Shown here one piece after another: positions 1 through 7,998 of a stretch of DNA of 48,943 nucleotides. This DNA is from Dehalococcoidia bacterium (lineage in GTDB: Bacteria; Chloroflexota; Dehalococcoidia; Tepidiformales; Tepidiformaceae): positions 65,381 to 114,323 of the forward strand of contig JAHDWR010000001.1 in NCBI GenBank assembly GCA_023382755.1, in the 5' to 3' direction. Position 1 is the first letter of the stretch. The number at the start of each line of letters is the position of its first letter. Position numbers and translations under genes: made by a program. A model generated the notes under the pieces. The model worked only from the letters and a program-made list of their open reading frames with translations. It made no database searches and was not told the origin of the DNA.

Positions 1-1
1 C

Positions 2-301
2 GCCGCTACAGGCGAGGGCTTCGGGACCGAGACCGGCGTCGCGGACCAGGGTTGGTGGGACAACGATCATGACGGCTGGGGCTGGGGAGGCTGGCTGGTG
101 ATGATGGGATTCATGGTGATCTTCTGGATTGTCGTCGCCGTCCTCGTTGTCTGGGCGGTCCGGTCCCTGGGCGGCGGTCGTCCGTCGCAGAGTCAGCCCG
201 AGCCGCCGCGGTCGCCCTTGGATATCGCTCGCGAGCGCTACGCCCGCGGCGAAATCAACGATGAGGAGTTCGAGCGCATAAAAGCTGGGCTCCAGCGCTG
301 A
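2..301 (+). CDS. SHOCT-domain small membrane protein, 5' end outside window
   Basis: The frame is open from the left window edge, so the gene is probably cut there; a GTG at 98 is only an internal candidate. The visible part has a Gly/Trp-rich stretch (GWGWGGWL), one membrane helix at about 98-165 and a C-terminal SHOCT motif (LDIARERYARGEINDEEFER). SHOCT is a short oligomerisation or targeting motif found at the ends of many bacterial membrane proteins, and small proteins of this layout are common near metal-resistance genes. Biochemical role unknown. It runs toward the minus-strand block that follows. The domain call is firm, the function is not. Confidence 0.75.
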   Translation, partial: AATGEGFGTETGVADQGWWDNDHDGWGWGGWLVMMGFMVIFWIVVAVLVVWAVRSLGGGRPSQSQPEPPRSPLDIARERYARGEINDEEFERIKAGLQR

Positions 302-328
302 CCGGCGTCCGGTTACCGCGCGGTCGTC

Positions 329-577
329 TTACTTCTCTCCATCTTGCATGGGCGGGCGGCGTGCGTGGCCGACTTCCCACACCCAGCCACCAGCGGCGGC
401 AAGCACGAGTATCAAGGTCAGGACGAGGAGCAGCCCCGCAAACAGGTTGTCGCGATCGTTCGACCACCAGACGACCGCGGTCGCGACCATCCCCACGCTG
501 AGCGCGAACAGGAATGGCCAGGGGCTCGCATCGGGGCGCTGAAGATCTGAAGGTCCGCCTTCGCCTGGCTGATCCAT
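329..577 (-). CDS. Small two-helix membrane protein of unknown function (SPWPF type, copy 1)
   Basis: 82 residues with a good ribosome site (GGGGAGGT, 5 bases before the ATG). After a polar N-terminus comes SPWPFLFALSVG, the start of helix 1, then a short WWSND loop, helix 2 and a GGWVWEV exit. A clear paralogue lies at 23997-24254 with the same SPWP, VVWWSND and AAGGWVW signatures. I do not recognise a named family. The SPWP opening and the copper-oxidase surroundings recall small subunit IV-like polypeptides of haem-copper oxidases, but that is a guess; no oxidase subunit I is in the window. Last gene of the minus block, 50 bases below the CDF exporter gene. Confidence 0.6.
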   Translation of the reverse strand: MDQPGEGGPSDLQRPDASPWPFLFALSVGMVATAVVWWSNDRDNLFAGLLLVLTLILVLAAAGGWVWEVGHARRPPMQDGEK

Positions 578-627
578 TGCTGACCTCCCCGTGATCGCCG
601 TATGGATCCACGCCGTGTCCCTTGGAC

Positions 628-1596
628 TTACTCCGCTCGTTGCCGCGCCCGGCGGACCTGCGCTGCTGAAGCGGACGGCGTCGGAAAGCAGTTACCGGAT
701 CCGGGCAGGCAAGGCTGCCCCAACACGTGTTCGATCTCCCCGGTCTCCATTTGGAGCGTGACATGGTCGACGTTGAATCGCTCCGTGAGCATGCGATGCA
801 GGTCAACCAGCACCTGCTGGCGGTCGGCGCGCTCCGGCACGTCGACGTGGCCGCTGAGGGCCACAAAGCCGCTCGTCACCGACCAGATATGCAAGTCGTG
901 CACCGACTGGACGTCGGGGACAGCTGCCATTGCTTCGGCCACTTCATCGAACTCCATGCCGCGGGGGGTGCCTTCCAGGAGGACATCAACCGCCTCTCTC
1001 ATCAGCCGGAATGTCCGAGGGAGGATGAAGAGGCCAACGCCCGCCGCGAAAAGCGGGTCGGCATAGCGCCAGCCCGTCGTCAGGAGGATAACTCCGGCCG
1101 CGATCGCCCCCAACGAGCCGAGGAGGTCGCCCGCGACCTCGAGGAAAGCGCCTCGTACGTTGAGACTTTCCTTCGCCCCCGACATCAGGATGGCCGCAGC
1201 AACGATGTTGACGGCCAGGCCCATGCTGGCAACCACAAGGAGCGGGACACTGCTCACATCGGGCGGGTCCGTGAAGCGGCCGTATGCCTCGTAGAGGATG
1301 TATCCGGACACCCCGAGGAGGAGGATGCCGTTGAAGAGGGCGGCGAGGATTTCGACGCGGTAGTAACCGTAGGTTTTGCCCACTGTGGCCGGGCGTTGGG
1401 CAAACCAGATTGCGATGAGGGCGAAGCTCAGGCCGGCGACGTCCGTGAGCATGTGCCCAGCGTCCGCGAGCAGGACGAGGCTGTTGGCAAGGTAGCCCAC
1501 CACGGCCTCGACGACCATGAACCCGCCCGTCAACACCAGGGCGAACATGAGCCTACGAGAGTGCCTCGCACCCGCGGAACCGTGGTCGTGGCTCAT
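628..1596 (-). CDS. Cation diffusion facilitator (CzcD/ZitB type) metal exporter
   Basis: A 322-residue CDF antiporter expected to expel Zn(II), Cd(II) or Co(II) in exchange for protons. The ATG at 1596 (MSHDHG, a His-bearing start typical of the family) overlaps the stop of the arsR gene by 4 bases (ATGA), so translation is coupled; the frame is open further upstream but that runs inside arsR. Six helices are followed by the cytoplasmic ferredoxin-like domain (VHDLHIWSVTSG). The first half-site is a standard HxxxD (DAGHMLTD), but in helix 5 the usual HxxxD reads ExxxD (LEVAGD). This His-to-Glu change could shift metal preference. Regulation by the adjacent SmtB-like repressor is very likely. 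Confidence 0.9.
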   Translation of the reverse strand: MSHDHGSAGARHSRRLMFALVLTGGFMVVEAVVGYLANSLVLLADAGHMLTDVAGLSFALIAIWFAQRPATVGKTYGYYRVEILAALFNGILLLGVSGYILYEAYGRFTDPPDVSSVPLLVVASMGLAVNIVAAAILMSGAKESLNVRGAFLEVAGDLLGSLGAIAAGVILLTTGWRYADPLFAAGVGLFILPRTFRLMREAVDVLLEGTPRGMEFDEVAEAMAAVPDVQSVHDLHIWSVTSGFVALSGHVDVPERADRQQVLVDLHRMLTERFNVDHVTLQMETGEIEHVLGQPCLPGSGNCFPTPSASAAQVRRARQRAE

Positions 1597-1952
1597 TCCA
1601 GGTCCTCCTGCACGTGGCGGAGCGTGTCGTCGAAGATGTGCCGGACGTGGGTGTCGTTGAGGCGGTAGAAGACCATCCGCCCATGCCGTTGAGCGCTGAC
1701 GATGTTCAGCAGTCGCAGCTCGCGCATCTGGTGCGAAACGGCGGACTCGGTCAGCCCGACGAGCTCGGCTATGTCGGCGTTGCAGAGCTCGGCAAGCGTA
1801 AGCGCATGGACGATCCGGGCTCGCGTAGGGTCGGCGAGGCTCCAAAAGACGCCGGCGACGCGGTCCGCGAGGTCGGCCGACAGGAGGTGCTCGCGCACCA
1901 TCTCCATCGTCTCCGGGTCATGCTGGTGAACGGGAACCGAGGCGTCCTCCAT
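1593..1952 (-). CDS. ArsR/SmtB-family metal-sensing repressor
   Basis: A winged-helix repressor of 119 residues. The recognition helix region is ELVGLTESAVSHQMREL, and the last helix carries Asp100, His102, His113 and Glu116 in the exact spacing D-x-H-x10-H-x2-E of the SmtB/CzrA alpha-5 zinc site. I chose the ATG at 1952 over a TTG at 1988: a -10 hexamer (TATAGT) ends 7 bases before it, which would make the mRNA leaderless, and the extra residues resemble no family sequence. Metal binding should release it from DNA and switch on the downstream CDF exporter, whose ATG overlaps its stop. Site residues are seen; the metal (Zn or similar) is inferred. Confidence 0.9.
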   Translation of the reverse strand: MEDASVPVHQHDPETMEMVREHLLSADLADRVAGVFWSLADPTRARIVHALTLAELCNADIAELVGLTESAVSHQMRELRLLNIVSAQRHGRMVFYRLNDTHVRHIFDDTLRHVQEDLE

Positions 1953-1958
1953 CTGCCC

Positions 1959-1988
1959 ACTATAAAACACAGTTCGAAGGTTGCTCAA
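1959..1988 (-). promoter_or_regulatory. Promoter of the arsR-CDF operon, probably leaderless
   Basis: On the minus strand TTGAGC (1988-1983) and TATAGT (1964-1959) are 18 bases apart. Six bases separate the -10 from the repressor's ATG at 1952, so transcription would start at or next to the start codon. A TTGACA lies slightly further upstream (1995-1990), but 25 bases from the -10, too far to pair. No perfect operator dyad is obvious. Confidence 0.5.
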
Positions 1989-2032
1989 CTGTCAATGATA
2001 TGAGACGGGGTATCGGCCGGCGCCGTCCTGGC

Positions 2033-2764
2033 TTATCGAAGCAACAACGTCAAGAAGCTCGCCGTGTTGAAGGCTGTATGGAATACGATTGGCTGCCGCA
2101 GCCCGCCGCTGGAAAGTGCAAGCCACGCGAGCACCACTCCGATCAGCGTGAACGGGACGAGGCTAGCCGCGTCGAAGTGCGGCGCCGCGAACAGAAAACC
2201 CGAGACGAAGGCCGCCGGCCAGAAGCCGAACCGCATGAGCCCGTTCAAGAGGAATCCACGGAAGATGAATTCCTCGCTCACAGGCGCGACAAGCACGGCC
2301 GAGATTCCGGCGAGGCCCAGAACCGGGAGCGAGCGCGTCACCTCCTCTCCTATCGTGCTCTGAGGGAGCAGGGCGTCGAGTCCGGCGAGTCGGAGCAAGA
2401 CGAGGTACGCAGCGAGCACCCCGTAGGTGGCCACCGCCCAGAGGAGGCCCCGGCCGATGTCCCGGCGAGTCCATGACTTCGGGCTCAGGTTCGCCAGCAG
2501 GTTAGCGGGAGCTCGAGTCCAGATGATGGCGAGCGCCGTAACCATCGCGAGCTGGCGAACGATGACGGTCGCGAAGGCGATGAAAAGCGCCGCCTGGTCA
2601 GCTCGCACGTTCGCTGCGTCCTCGATCTGGAAGCGGTGGCCAACAGCAGCCACCGTCGCCTGCAACGCCGCCGACGACAGCGTGAAGATCAGGACGACGA
2701 CGAAGAGCCCCGTACCGAGCGCGGGCAGGCTGGGCCGAGCTGTCGCGATGGAGATGCTGGTCAC
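2033..2764 (-). CDS. CPBP family intramembrane metalloprotease (CAAX-protease-like)
   Basis: 243 residues, seven or eight hydrophobic segments. All three CPBP (Abi) motifs are present in order: SEEFIFRG (glutamate pair plus arginine), FAAPHFD and HTAFN, so it looks active. The family cleaves membrane-embedded substrates or, in bacteria, serves less defined roles such as bacteriocin self-immunity; substrate here unknown. The GTG start overlaps the ctaG stop by 4 bases (GTGA), placing it at the end of the copper-assembly operon. A broken fragment of a second CPBP gene is at 37680-37781. Confidence 0.85.
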   Translation of the reverse strand: MTSISIATARPSLPALGTGLFVVVLIFTLSSAALQATVAAVGHRFQIEDAANVRADQAALFIAFATVIVRQLAMVTALAIIWTRAPANLLANLSPKSWTRRDIGRGLLWAVATYGVLAAYLVLLRLAGLDALLPQSTIGEEVTRSLPVLGLAGISAVLVAPVSEEFIFRGFLLNGLMRFGFWPAAFVSGFLFAAPHFDAASLVPFTLIGVVLAWLALSSGGLRQPIVFHTAFNTASFLTLLLR

Positions 2765-3819
2765 CGCGGACCGTCCGGTCCATGTTCGACCGGGGCACCC
2801 ACCGCCATCCTTGCCCGCTTTCGGGCGAGCGCCGCGTCGATGCGCTTTCCCTCCCGCTCGTCGGCGCTCGACCAGCGGACAGCGGCGATAAGCGTAGCGA
2901 TGATCCCGAGCATCTCACCGACGATGAACATCATCGCCCCAGCGATCTGCTGGTCGAGCAGCGGCGATGGCCCCCAGTAGCGAGGAAGCGCCTGGAGGTC
3001 TTCGAACATCACCCGCGAAGGCTCGTAGAAAAGCGAGCCGAGGAACGCGTGGATGGGGACGAGCGCGAAAAGATATGCCACCCGGATCGGATGCGAAAGG
3101 TTCCACCGCGATGGGTTCACCCCGACCACGGGCCACCAGTAGTGAATCCCGGCGAAGAGAAAGAGCGCGTAGCCGAGATAGTGCAGCCAGACGTTGGTCA
3201 AAGACTGTTCGAATGCCGGGGTGATGTACCAGCCGATCGGGATGACGGCGAAGAGCACGAGGCCAACCAGCGGGTTCGTGAATCCATGGAACCAGCGCGC
3301 GTGCAGCACCGGGTAGAGCCATCGGTCCCGTCGGTCACGCCCGGCGGAGACCAGCAGCAACGTCAGCGGGGCGCCCGCCAGGAGGAGAGGCGGCGCGATG
3401 GTGATCAGCACGAAGTGCTGGATCATGTGGGCGGTGAGGAAGGTGCTGCTGTAGGCGGCGAGCGGCCCGAAGACGGTCAGGAGGACGAGCACGAGCCCGC
3501 TGAGGAACGAGATGAGCCGCCCTCTCGACGCCAGGCGGCGCTGCGGGCTTGCCCGGACCGTCCGGAAGACGAGCAGGTAGCCGGCCCCTATCGCCAGCAG
3601 CACGAACACCGGGACCGGCTCGAACGCAAAGGTCGTCAGGACCCCGGGGAAGTCCGGTGCAGGCACGGCCGCGATCGTGCAGATGAACAGGAAGCCGACG
3701 GAGGTGCCCCCGCTCCCCATGCGAAGCGCTGCCGTGAGCGCAACGCTGAGCAAGAACCCGACCAGCCCCACCAGGACAAAGGCCCTCGGTCCAGGAAACA
3801 GCAGCGCAGACTGTCTCAC
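2761..3819 (-). CDS. ctaG: Cytochrome c oxidase assembly protein, CtaG (Caa3_CtaG) family, copy 1
   Basis: Polytopic membrane protein of about 352 residues with the family signature HMIQHFVLITIAPPLLL, later conserved aromatic segments (HYWWPVVG) and a C-terminal LLDQQIAGAMMFIVGE. CtaG is required for copper-oxidase maturation, probably copper delivery to subunit I. I place the start at the GTG at 3819 because a ribosome site (AGGGGAGAG) precedes it and it clears the upstream DsbA stop; an ATG at 3858 in the same frame would overlap that gene by 26 bases and has no such site. It sits with SCO and PCuAC genes. A second, frameshifted copy is at 30138. Confidence 0.88.
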   Translation of the reverse strand: MRQSALLFPGPRAFVLVGLVGFLLSVALTAALRMGSGGTSVGFLFICTIAAVPAPDFPGVLTTFAFEPVPVFVLLAIGAGYLLVFRTVRASPQRRLASRGRLISFLSGLVLVLLTVFGPLAAYSSTFLTAHMIQHFVLITIAPPLLLAGAPLTLLLVSAGRDRRDRWLYPVLHARWFHGFTNPLVGLVLFAVIPIGWYITPAFEQSLTNVWLHYLGYALFLFAGIHYWWPVVGVNPSRWNLSHPIRVAYLFALVPIHAFLGSLFYEPSRVMFEDLQALPRYWGPSPLLDQQIAGAMMFIVGEMLGIIATLIAAVRWSSADEREGKRIDAALARKRARMAVGAPVEHGPDGPR

Positions 3820-3832
3820 GGGTTGCTCTCCC

Positions 3833-4606
3833 CTACCCTGCTGCCTTGATCTGCTCATCCAGGAAGCTTCGCCATTCTGCGGGAGCGGTGGGCGGCCTGG
3901 TGACGGGCTCCCCGTTGATCAGGAACGACGGCGTGCCGCGGAGCCCAAGCGCGGCGGCCTCGCGGAGCTGAGCCGTTACTTTATCGGCGGCTGCCCGTGA
4001 CGTGAGGCACGCGTCGAACGCGCCTGGTTCAATTCCTCCCTCAGACGCATATCGCTGGAGGTTCGCCACCGAGAACCTGCCAACGTTCAGCTTCTCAGCC
4101 GTGAGCTGCCCGGCATCGAGCTGGACCAGGAACAGGCGCTTGTGAAAGGCCCAGAACTCCCCCTGCTCGGCGGCGCAGGTGGCGGCGATGGCCGCGGCCC
4201 CTGACTCGTCGCCAAGGATCGGAAAGTGCTTGAACTCGAATCGCACCTTCCCTGTCAGCACGTACTCCTCGATGATCACCGGCTCGCTGAGCAGCGTGAA
4301 CCTCAGGCAGAACGGGCACTGAAAGTCTTCGAAGACCGTCAGCGTGATCCGCGCGTCGGGCTTGCCGATCGCCTGGCCGTCCACGAGGTCAGCGGGGAAC
4401 TCGAGGTCCCTGAAGGCGGCCGCGGGATCAACCGTCGCCGTCGGCGTTGCGGGATCCGAGCCCGGATCTGCCGAACCGCCCGGGTTGTCGTCGTTCCCGC
4501 AGGCCGTTAGGAGGATTCCCAGCAGCGGCGCTATCAAGAACAGGAGGCGTCCCGGTCTCAGGAAGAGGGCGCCTGGTGACGAGGCCGGTAATGCAGTCGA
4601 GATCAT
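3833..4606 (-). CDS. DsbA-like thioredoxin-fold lipoprotein (CPFC)
   Basis: 257 residues: a lipoprotein signal ending in LLTACGN, a Pro/Thr-rich linker (DPATPTATVDP), then a DsbA-like domain opening with PDARITLTVFEDFQCPFC. The CPFC redox pair and the cis-proline loop LRGTPSFLINGEP are both present, so it should oxidise or isomerise thiols outside the membrane. Start: the ATG at 4606 has GGTGAG upstream and lies clear of the preceding gene, unlike an in-frame ATG at 4627. Within the copper-assembly operon it may keep the Cys residues of SCO or oxidase subunit II in the right redox state (inference). Related DsbA-like lipoprotein at 36487. Confidence 0.88.
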   Translation of the reverse strand: MISTALPASSPGALFLRPGRLLFLIAPLLGILLTACGNDDNPGGSADPGSDPATPTATVDPAAAFRDLEFPADLVDGQAIGKPDARITLTVFEDFQCPFCLRFTLLSEPVIIEEYVLTGKVRFEFKHFPILGDESGAAAIAATCAAEQGEFWAFHKRLFLVQLDAGQLTAEKLNVGRFSVANLQRYASEGGIEPGAFDACLTSRAAADKVTAQLREAAALGLRGTPSFLINGEPVTRPPTAPAEWRSFLDEQIKAAG

Positions 4607-4614
4607 CCCCGTTC

Positions 4615-5337
4615 TCACCCCGTACACGAGCCACTGCTCTTGCTGCAGGGCTCCGGCTCAGGTTGGTCAGGGATGCGGTCCCGGCAAAGCTCCGACGGAA
4701 TGCACGCCTGGTCTGTGACCGTCGGCCACAGTGTCTCCATGACCTCTTCGTCCGACTCCGGTCCGAACGTGATCAGCACTTTCCCGAGGTCGGCGATGTC
4801 CTGGAACATCAGCGTGTCGATGCGCGTGCCGTTGACAAAGAACTTGAGCGCCTCGCCGTTGCCGGTCATGTACTTCGTGCCGTCGGGGAGCGTGAGCGAG
4901 TTGTCGGTCAGTTCGAAGCCGAGCGAAGTGAGAAATTCGTCCCAGGTCGTCTGCTCGCGGTGCACATGGACGACGGTCGACCGCGGCTTGTGGATGTGCA
5001 CGTAGGGATGCCTCTCCTCGCCCTCGTCCGACCAGAACTGGTCCTGGGCGAAGTTGAACTGCTTTCCGCGGATGAAGAGGGCGAAGTCCGTGTGCCAGTG
5101 CACCGGCTGGCGCAGCGTCCCGTCGGCTGCGAGGACGGGCGCACCGGCATCGGCCGGCACGTCGTTGTCCCCGCTCAGCCACCAACCCAAACCGAGACCA
5201 GCCAGCGCCAGGACCGCGAGCAGCAGGCCGGTGATCCATACCCTCGGCCCCAGGTACCAGTCCCACGAACCGGACTCGAAGGGATCGTCGTCAACCTCGA
5301 GGTCCGCGATACCGTGTCCCGGACGCTGCTCCGTCAC
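4615..5337 (-). CDS. Membrane-anchored protein with HWH / HIH / HVH histidine motifs, family unknown
   Basis: 240 residues: a cytoplasmic acidic N-terminus, one helix (about residues 25-45), then an external domain. The domain has a striking set of histidines: HWHTDF, YVHIHKP and VVHVH, then a glycine-rich C-terminal half with LPDGTKYMTGNGE and a Cys-containing tail (CIPSELC ... CSKSSGSC). I do not know a named family with proven function; external proteins opening with HWH and an I/VHxH strand occur in archaea and Chloroflexi. The His arrangement suggests a metal site. The GTG at 5337 overlaps the preceding stop by 4 bases (GTGA), so it belongs to the SCO/PCuAC operon and may handle copper. 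Confidence 0.7.
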   Translation of the reverse strand: MTEQRPGHGIADLEVDDDPFESGSWDWYLGPRVWITGLLLAVLALAGLGLGWWLSGDNDVPADAGAPVLAADGTLRQPVHWHTDFALFIRGKQFNFAQDQFWSDEGEERHPYVHIHKPRSTVVHVHREQTTWDEFLTSLGFELTDNSLTLPDGTKYMTGNGEALKFFVNGTRIDTLMFQDIADLGKVLITFGPESDEEVMETLWPTVTDQACIPSELCRDRIPDQPEPEPCSKSSGSCTG

Positions 5338-6308
5338 TGGGCAACTCCTTCCAGGACGGCGAGCAGCTCCTCCAGCGTGTAGGGACCCTCGAACCGGGCT
5401 ACGACCGTGCCATCCGCGTCGACCACGAACACCCACGGCTCCGAAGGCAACCCCCAGGCGATACCGGCCTCGGCGAGCTGCCGTTGGTTCCCTGGCCCGA
5501 GCTCCAGCACGCCATCGCTATCGAGCTTGTAGGGCTCCACATGGACGAAGTTGGCCTTATCCCCGAACGTCGTCGCTGCCTCTGTGACGACCTCCATCGA
5601 CGGGCCGCAGGTACGGGTCTCGCAGAACGATGGTGTGGCGAAGGCGATGACCGACGGCTTCCCGGACGCCAACGCGTCGGCGATGCTGAGCTGGTGGAAG
5701 GGCTCGTCCGGATCCGGAGAGGTGTCGATCGCCTTGAGAGGCGCGTCCGCCAGCGTGAGGCTATCGACCGAGACCGCCTTGGCGCCGATGCCAGGCGCCG
5801 ACGGCTTCTGCTTGACCTCCATGGCGAGCCGCACCTCTCCCTGCTCGTCCAGGGCGTCGCCGAGGCTGACGCCGATACCCCATTGCCCTGGTTCGTCGAA
5901 GGCGATGTTGACGTAGTAGACGCCGGTGAGCTCCGTGTCGTTGTGGGCGCCGTGGTCCTCGGTGCTGTCCACGCCGAGAGGAGCCCATGGGATCGGGCCA
6001 CTACCTTTGAGCGTCGACTGGTTGTTGGCGCCGATCTTGAAGAACCGCACGAACGCCGCCGTGTCCGTGACCGGTACCTCATCCTTGAAGATCACGAACG
6101 CTACCCGCGCTTGACCGACGGCGAGGTCGGCCGTGGAGAGGACGACCGCGTAGCCGCCCGGCCCGGGCGTCGGCAGCGCGCCGGGGTTCGTGACTTCATC
6201 CTCGCCGCCCGAGTCGCCGGAGCTGTCGCCGCCGCAGGCGGCGGCGAGCAGCGCGGTGGCGGCCACCGCCGCGAGGGCGAACAGGAGCACGCGAACTCTT
6301 GATTTCAT
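5334..6308 (-). CDS. Lipoprotein with C-terminal thioredoxin-like domain (CxxxxCGP), copy 1
   Basis: 324 residues. Signal and lipobox LLAAACGG, then an extracellular beta-rich domain (about 45-190) with GQARVAFVIFKDEVPV and YYVNIAFDEPGQWGIGVSL, then a thioredoxin-like domain with VIAFATPSFCETRTCGPSM. The cysteines (about 228 and 233) are separated by four residues, followed by GP, unlike the CxxC of thioredoxin. LPSEPWVFVVDADGTVVARF is the usual beta-strand plus cis-Pro end. A close paralogue is at 26603. A ribosome site (GAAGGAGG) lies inside the preceding gene, whose stop overlaps the ATG by 4. Role probably electron or copper transfer to exported cytochrome oxidase domains; inferred from fold and neighbours. 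Confidence 0.8.
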   Translation of the reverse strand: MKSRVRVLLFALAAVAATALLAAACGGDSSGDSGGEDEVTNPGALPTPGPGGYAVVLSTADLAVGQARVAFVIFKDEVPVTDTAAFVRFFKIGANNQSTLKGSGPIPWAPLGVDSTEDHGAHNDTELTGVYYVNIAFDEPGQWGIGVSLGDALDEQGEVRLAMEVKQKPSAPGIGAKAVSVDSLTLADAPLKAIDTSPDPDEPFHQLSIADALASGKPSVIAFATPSFCETRTCGPSMEVVTEAATTFGDKANFVHVEPYKLDSDGVLELGPGNQRQLAEAGIAWGLPSEPWVFVVDADGTVVARFEGPYTLEELLAVLEGVAQ

Positions 6309-7300
6309 GGATTGCCTCCTTCAGTGGCCGTGAGAGCGCGCACCGGGACCTCCAGCGCCAGCATCCCCGCGACCTGAAACTGGAGTGTGATGTTGACCCT
6401 GTCCCCCGGCTCGAGCACTTCGCGCAGGCCGAGGAGCATGACGTGCAGGCCACCGGGCTTCAACTCCACATTGCCACCGGCGGGGATGTCCAGACCATCG
6501 AGTGGCTGCATGCTTGCCGTGGCGCCTTCGACCCGGTTCTCGTGGATCTGGACGTCGTCGGCCGCCGGTGTACTCCCACCCACCAGCCGGTCCGCCGCCC
6601 CGAAGTCCGCGATGACCAGGTAGACCGCGGCCTCTTCGCCTTCTGATTCCCGCGCGTAGGCGCCGGACACGATGATGTTGCCGGCCCGGCCCGAGGCGGC
6701 CGCCGGGGTGGCCTCGTGACCTTCCTCGTGCTCACCGCCCGAAGACGCCTCGTGCTCGTCTCCGCCGGCGGAGACGTGGCCACCGCCGCCTGAGGCGTCG
6801 ACGAGGCTGGCGGTGGTGAGCGTTGCCACCGCCACGGCCGAAATGCCGATGACCGCGGCCGCGATGGCCGGGCGCAATGTAAGGCGTTCGAGATGAGAGA
6901 GAGCGATCGCGGTCGACCCTAGCGCGATCGCGAGCTCGAATCCGGACGCGAGCGTGTCGATGAAGGCCGCATCCTCGGTCTCGCCGGAGGCCGGGCCTAG
7001 CGGGATTCCCGCCGTTCGAGTCAGTAGCCAGAGGGCTGCGATCGCGAGGTTGCCAACCGCCCCCGTGAGGAGGATGGGGCGGGACGGCCGCGAGGCCACC
7101 ACAGCAGCCCATGCAAGCTGGAGCCAGGCGGAGGCGCCAAAAAACAGGCCGTACCCCCACCATTCCTGCCAGTGCTCGCCGAGGACGGCGAAGTGAATGA
7201 CGGCCGCCCCCACGGAGAGGAGCGCGCACCCGATGGTGGCGGTCCTACGAAAATCAACCGGCCCCAGGCTGCGATAGCCCGCCGGCAACGCCATAGTCAT
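6305..7300 (-). CDS. Fusion of a multi-helix membrane domain with a PCu(A)C copper chaperone domain
   Basis: 331 residues in two parts. Residues about 15-170 form four or five helices and match closely the stand-alone protein at 17682-18260 (both share VIHFAVLG.HW.EWWGYGLFFG and LTRT.G.P.GP). After a His-rich loop comes a PCuAC domain holding the complete copper motif: IHEN, ten residues, Met, 21 residues, then HVM, matching H-x10-M-x21-H-x-M exactly. PCuAC proteins bring Cu(I) to the CuA centre together with SCO. They are normally free periplasmic proteins, so the membrane anchor is unusual. Its ATG overlaps the SCO stop by 4 bases. Confidence 0.88.
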   Translation of the reverse strand: MTMALPAGYRSLGPVDFRRTATIGCALLSVGAAVIHFAVLGEHWQEWWGYGLFFGASAWLQLAWAAVVASRPSRPILLTGAVGNLAIAALWLLTRTAGIPLGPASGETEDAAFIDTLASGFELAIALGSTAIALSHLERLTLRPAIAAAVIGISAVAVATLTTASLVDASGGGGHVSAGGDEHEASSGGEHEEGHEATPAAASGRAGNIIVSGAYARESEGEEAAVYLVIADFGAADRLVGGSTPAADDVQIHENRVEGATASMQPLDGLDIPAGGNVELKPGGLHVMLLGLREVLEPGDRVNITLQFQVAGMLALEVPVRALTATEGGNP

Positions 7301-7968
7301 GAAGGTCGTTTCCTTTCTTCGACGAGCGCCGCCAGGTCGGCGGCGTAGTCCTCCCAGGACATGTCGGCCGGGTAGACGAGGCTCGCCTTCTGATCCTCCG
7401 GCGTGAATGCCATGACATACGCGGCGTGGTTGACCGCATAGTTGCCTCCGCCGAGGTCTGTCTTAGAGGCCGGGTTCACGCCAAGGAGGAACTGCGCGCG
7501 GTTTATCTCTTCTCTCGTCCCAGTCAGCCCGATGAACCGGCTGTCGAAGAGGTCGAGCCATTCGCGCAGCACCTCGGGCGTATCGCGCTCGGGGTCGGTC
7601 GTGATGAACACCACACTGACCTGTGCCGCCGTGGACTCGGAAAGTGAATCCAGCGCGCGGGCAACGTCGGCCATGTGGGTCGGGCAAATGTCCGGGCAAT
7701 GGGTGTAGCCCAGGTACAGGAGCGTGAGCTTACCGGCAGTCTGCTCGCGCAGCCGGAACGGCCGATTGTCTGTGTCGGTCAGCGTCACGTCCGGCATCTC
7801 GAGGGGCGGCAGCTGGCGCACTCCGCGGAATTCCGCGGTCGCGGAAAAGTCTAGCTCGACCGTTTGGTTGTCCTTGCCCAAGCCGCCGCATGCTGACGAC
7901 GCCGCGGCGCCGGCAAGCGCAAGGGCGAGCAGCAGGACGGCCACCCGGACGGATCGTTGCCCATCCAA
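7297..7968 (-). CDS. SCO1/SenC family copper chaperone lipoprotein, copy 1
   Basis: 223 residues with a lipoprotein signal (ASSACGG) and the SCO fold. The copper ligands are in place: the CPDIC pair in LGYTHCPDICPTHMADV (about residues 92-96) and the distant His in NYAVNHAAYVMAF. SCO proteins insert copper into, or reduce the cysteines of, the CuA site of cytochrome c oxidase subunit II. Followed directly by the membrane-PCuAC fusion, its functional partner. The second SCO at 17029 is about as long and also has a membrane partner directly downstream, so the pair was duplicated or acquired twice. Confidence 0.95.
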   Translation of the reverse strand: MDGQRSVRVAVLLLALALAGAAASSACGGLGKDNQTVELDFSATAEFRGVRQLPPLEMPDVTLTDTDNRPFRLREQTAGKLTLLYLGYTHCPDICPTHMADVARALDSLSESTAAQVSVVFITTDPERDTPEVLREWLDLFDSRFIGLTGTREEINRAQFLLGVNPASKTDLGGGNYAVNHAAYVMAFTPEDQKASLVYPADMSWEDYAADLAALVEERKRPS

Positions 7969-7998
7969 GGTCTTCCTCCATGAAGGTATGTTGCTTCG

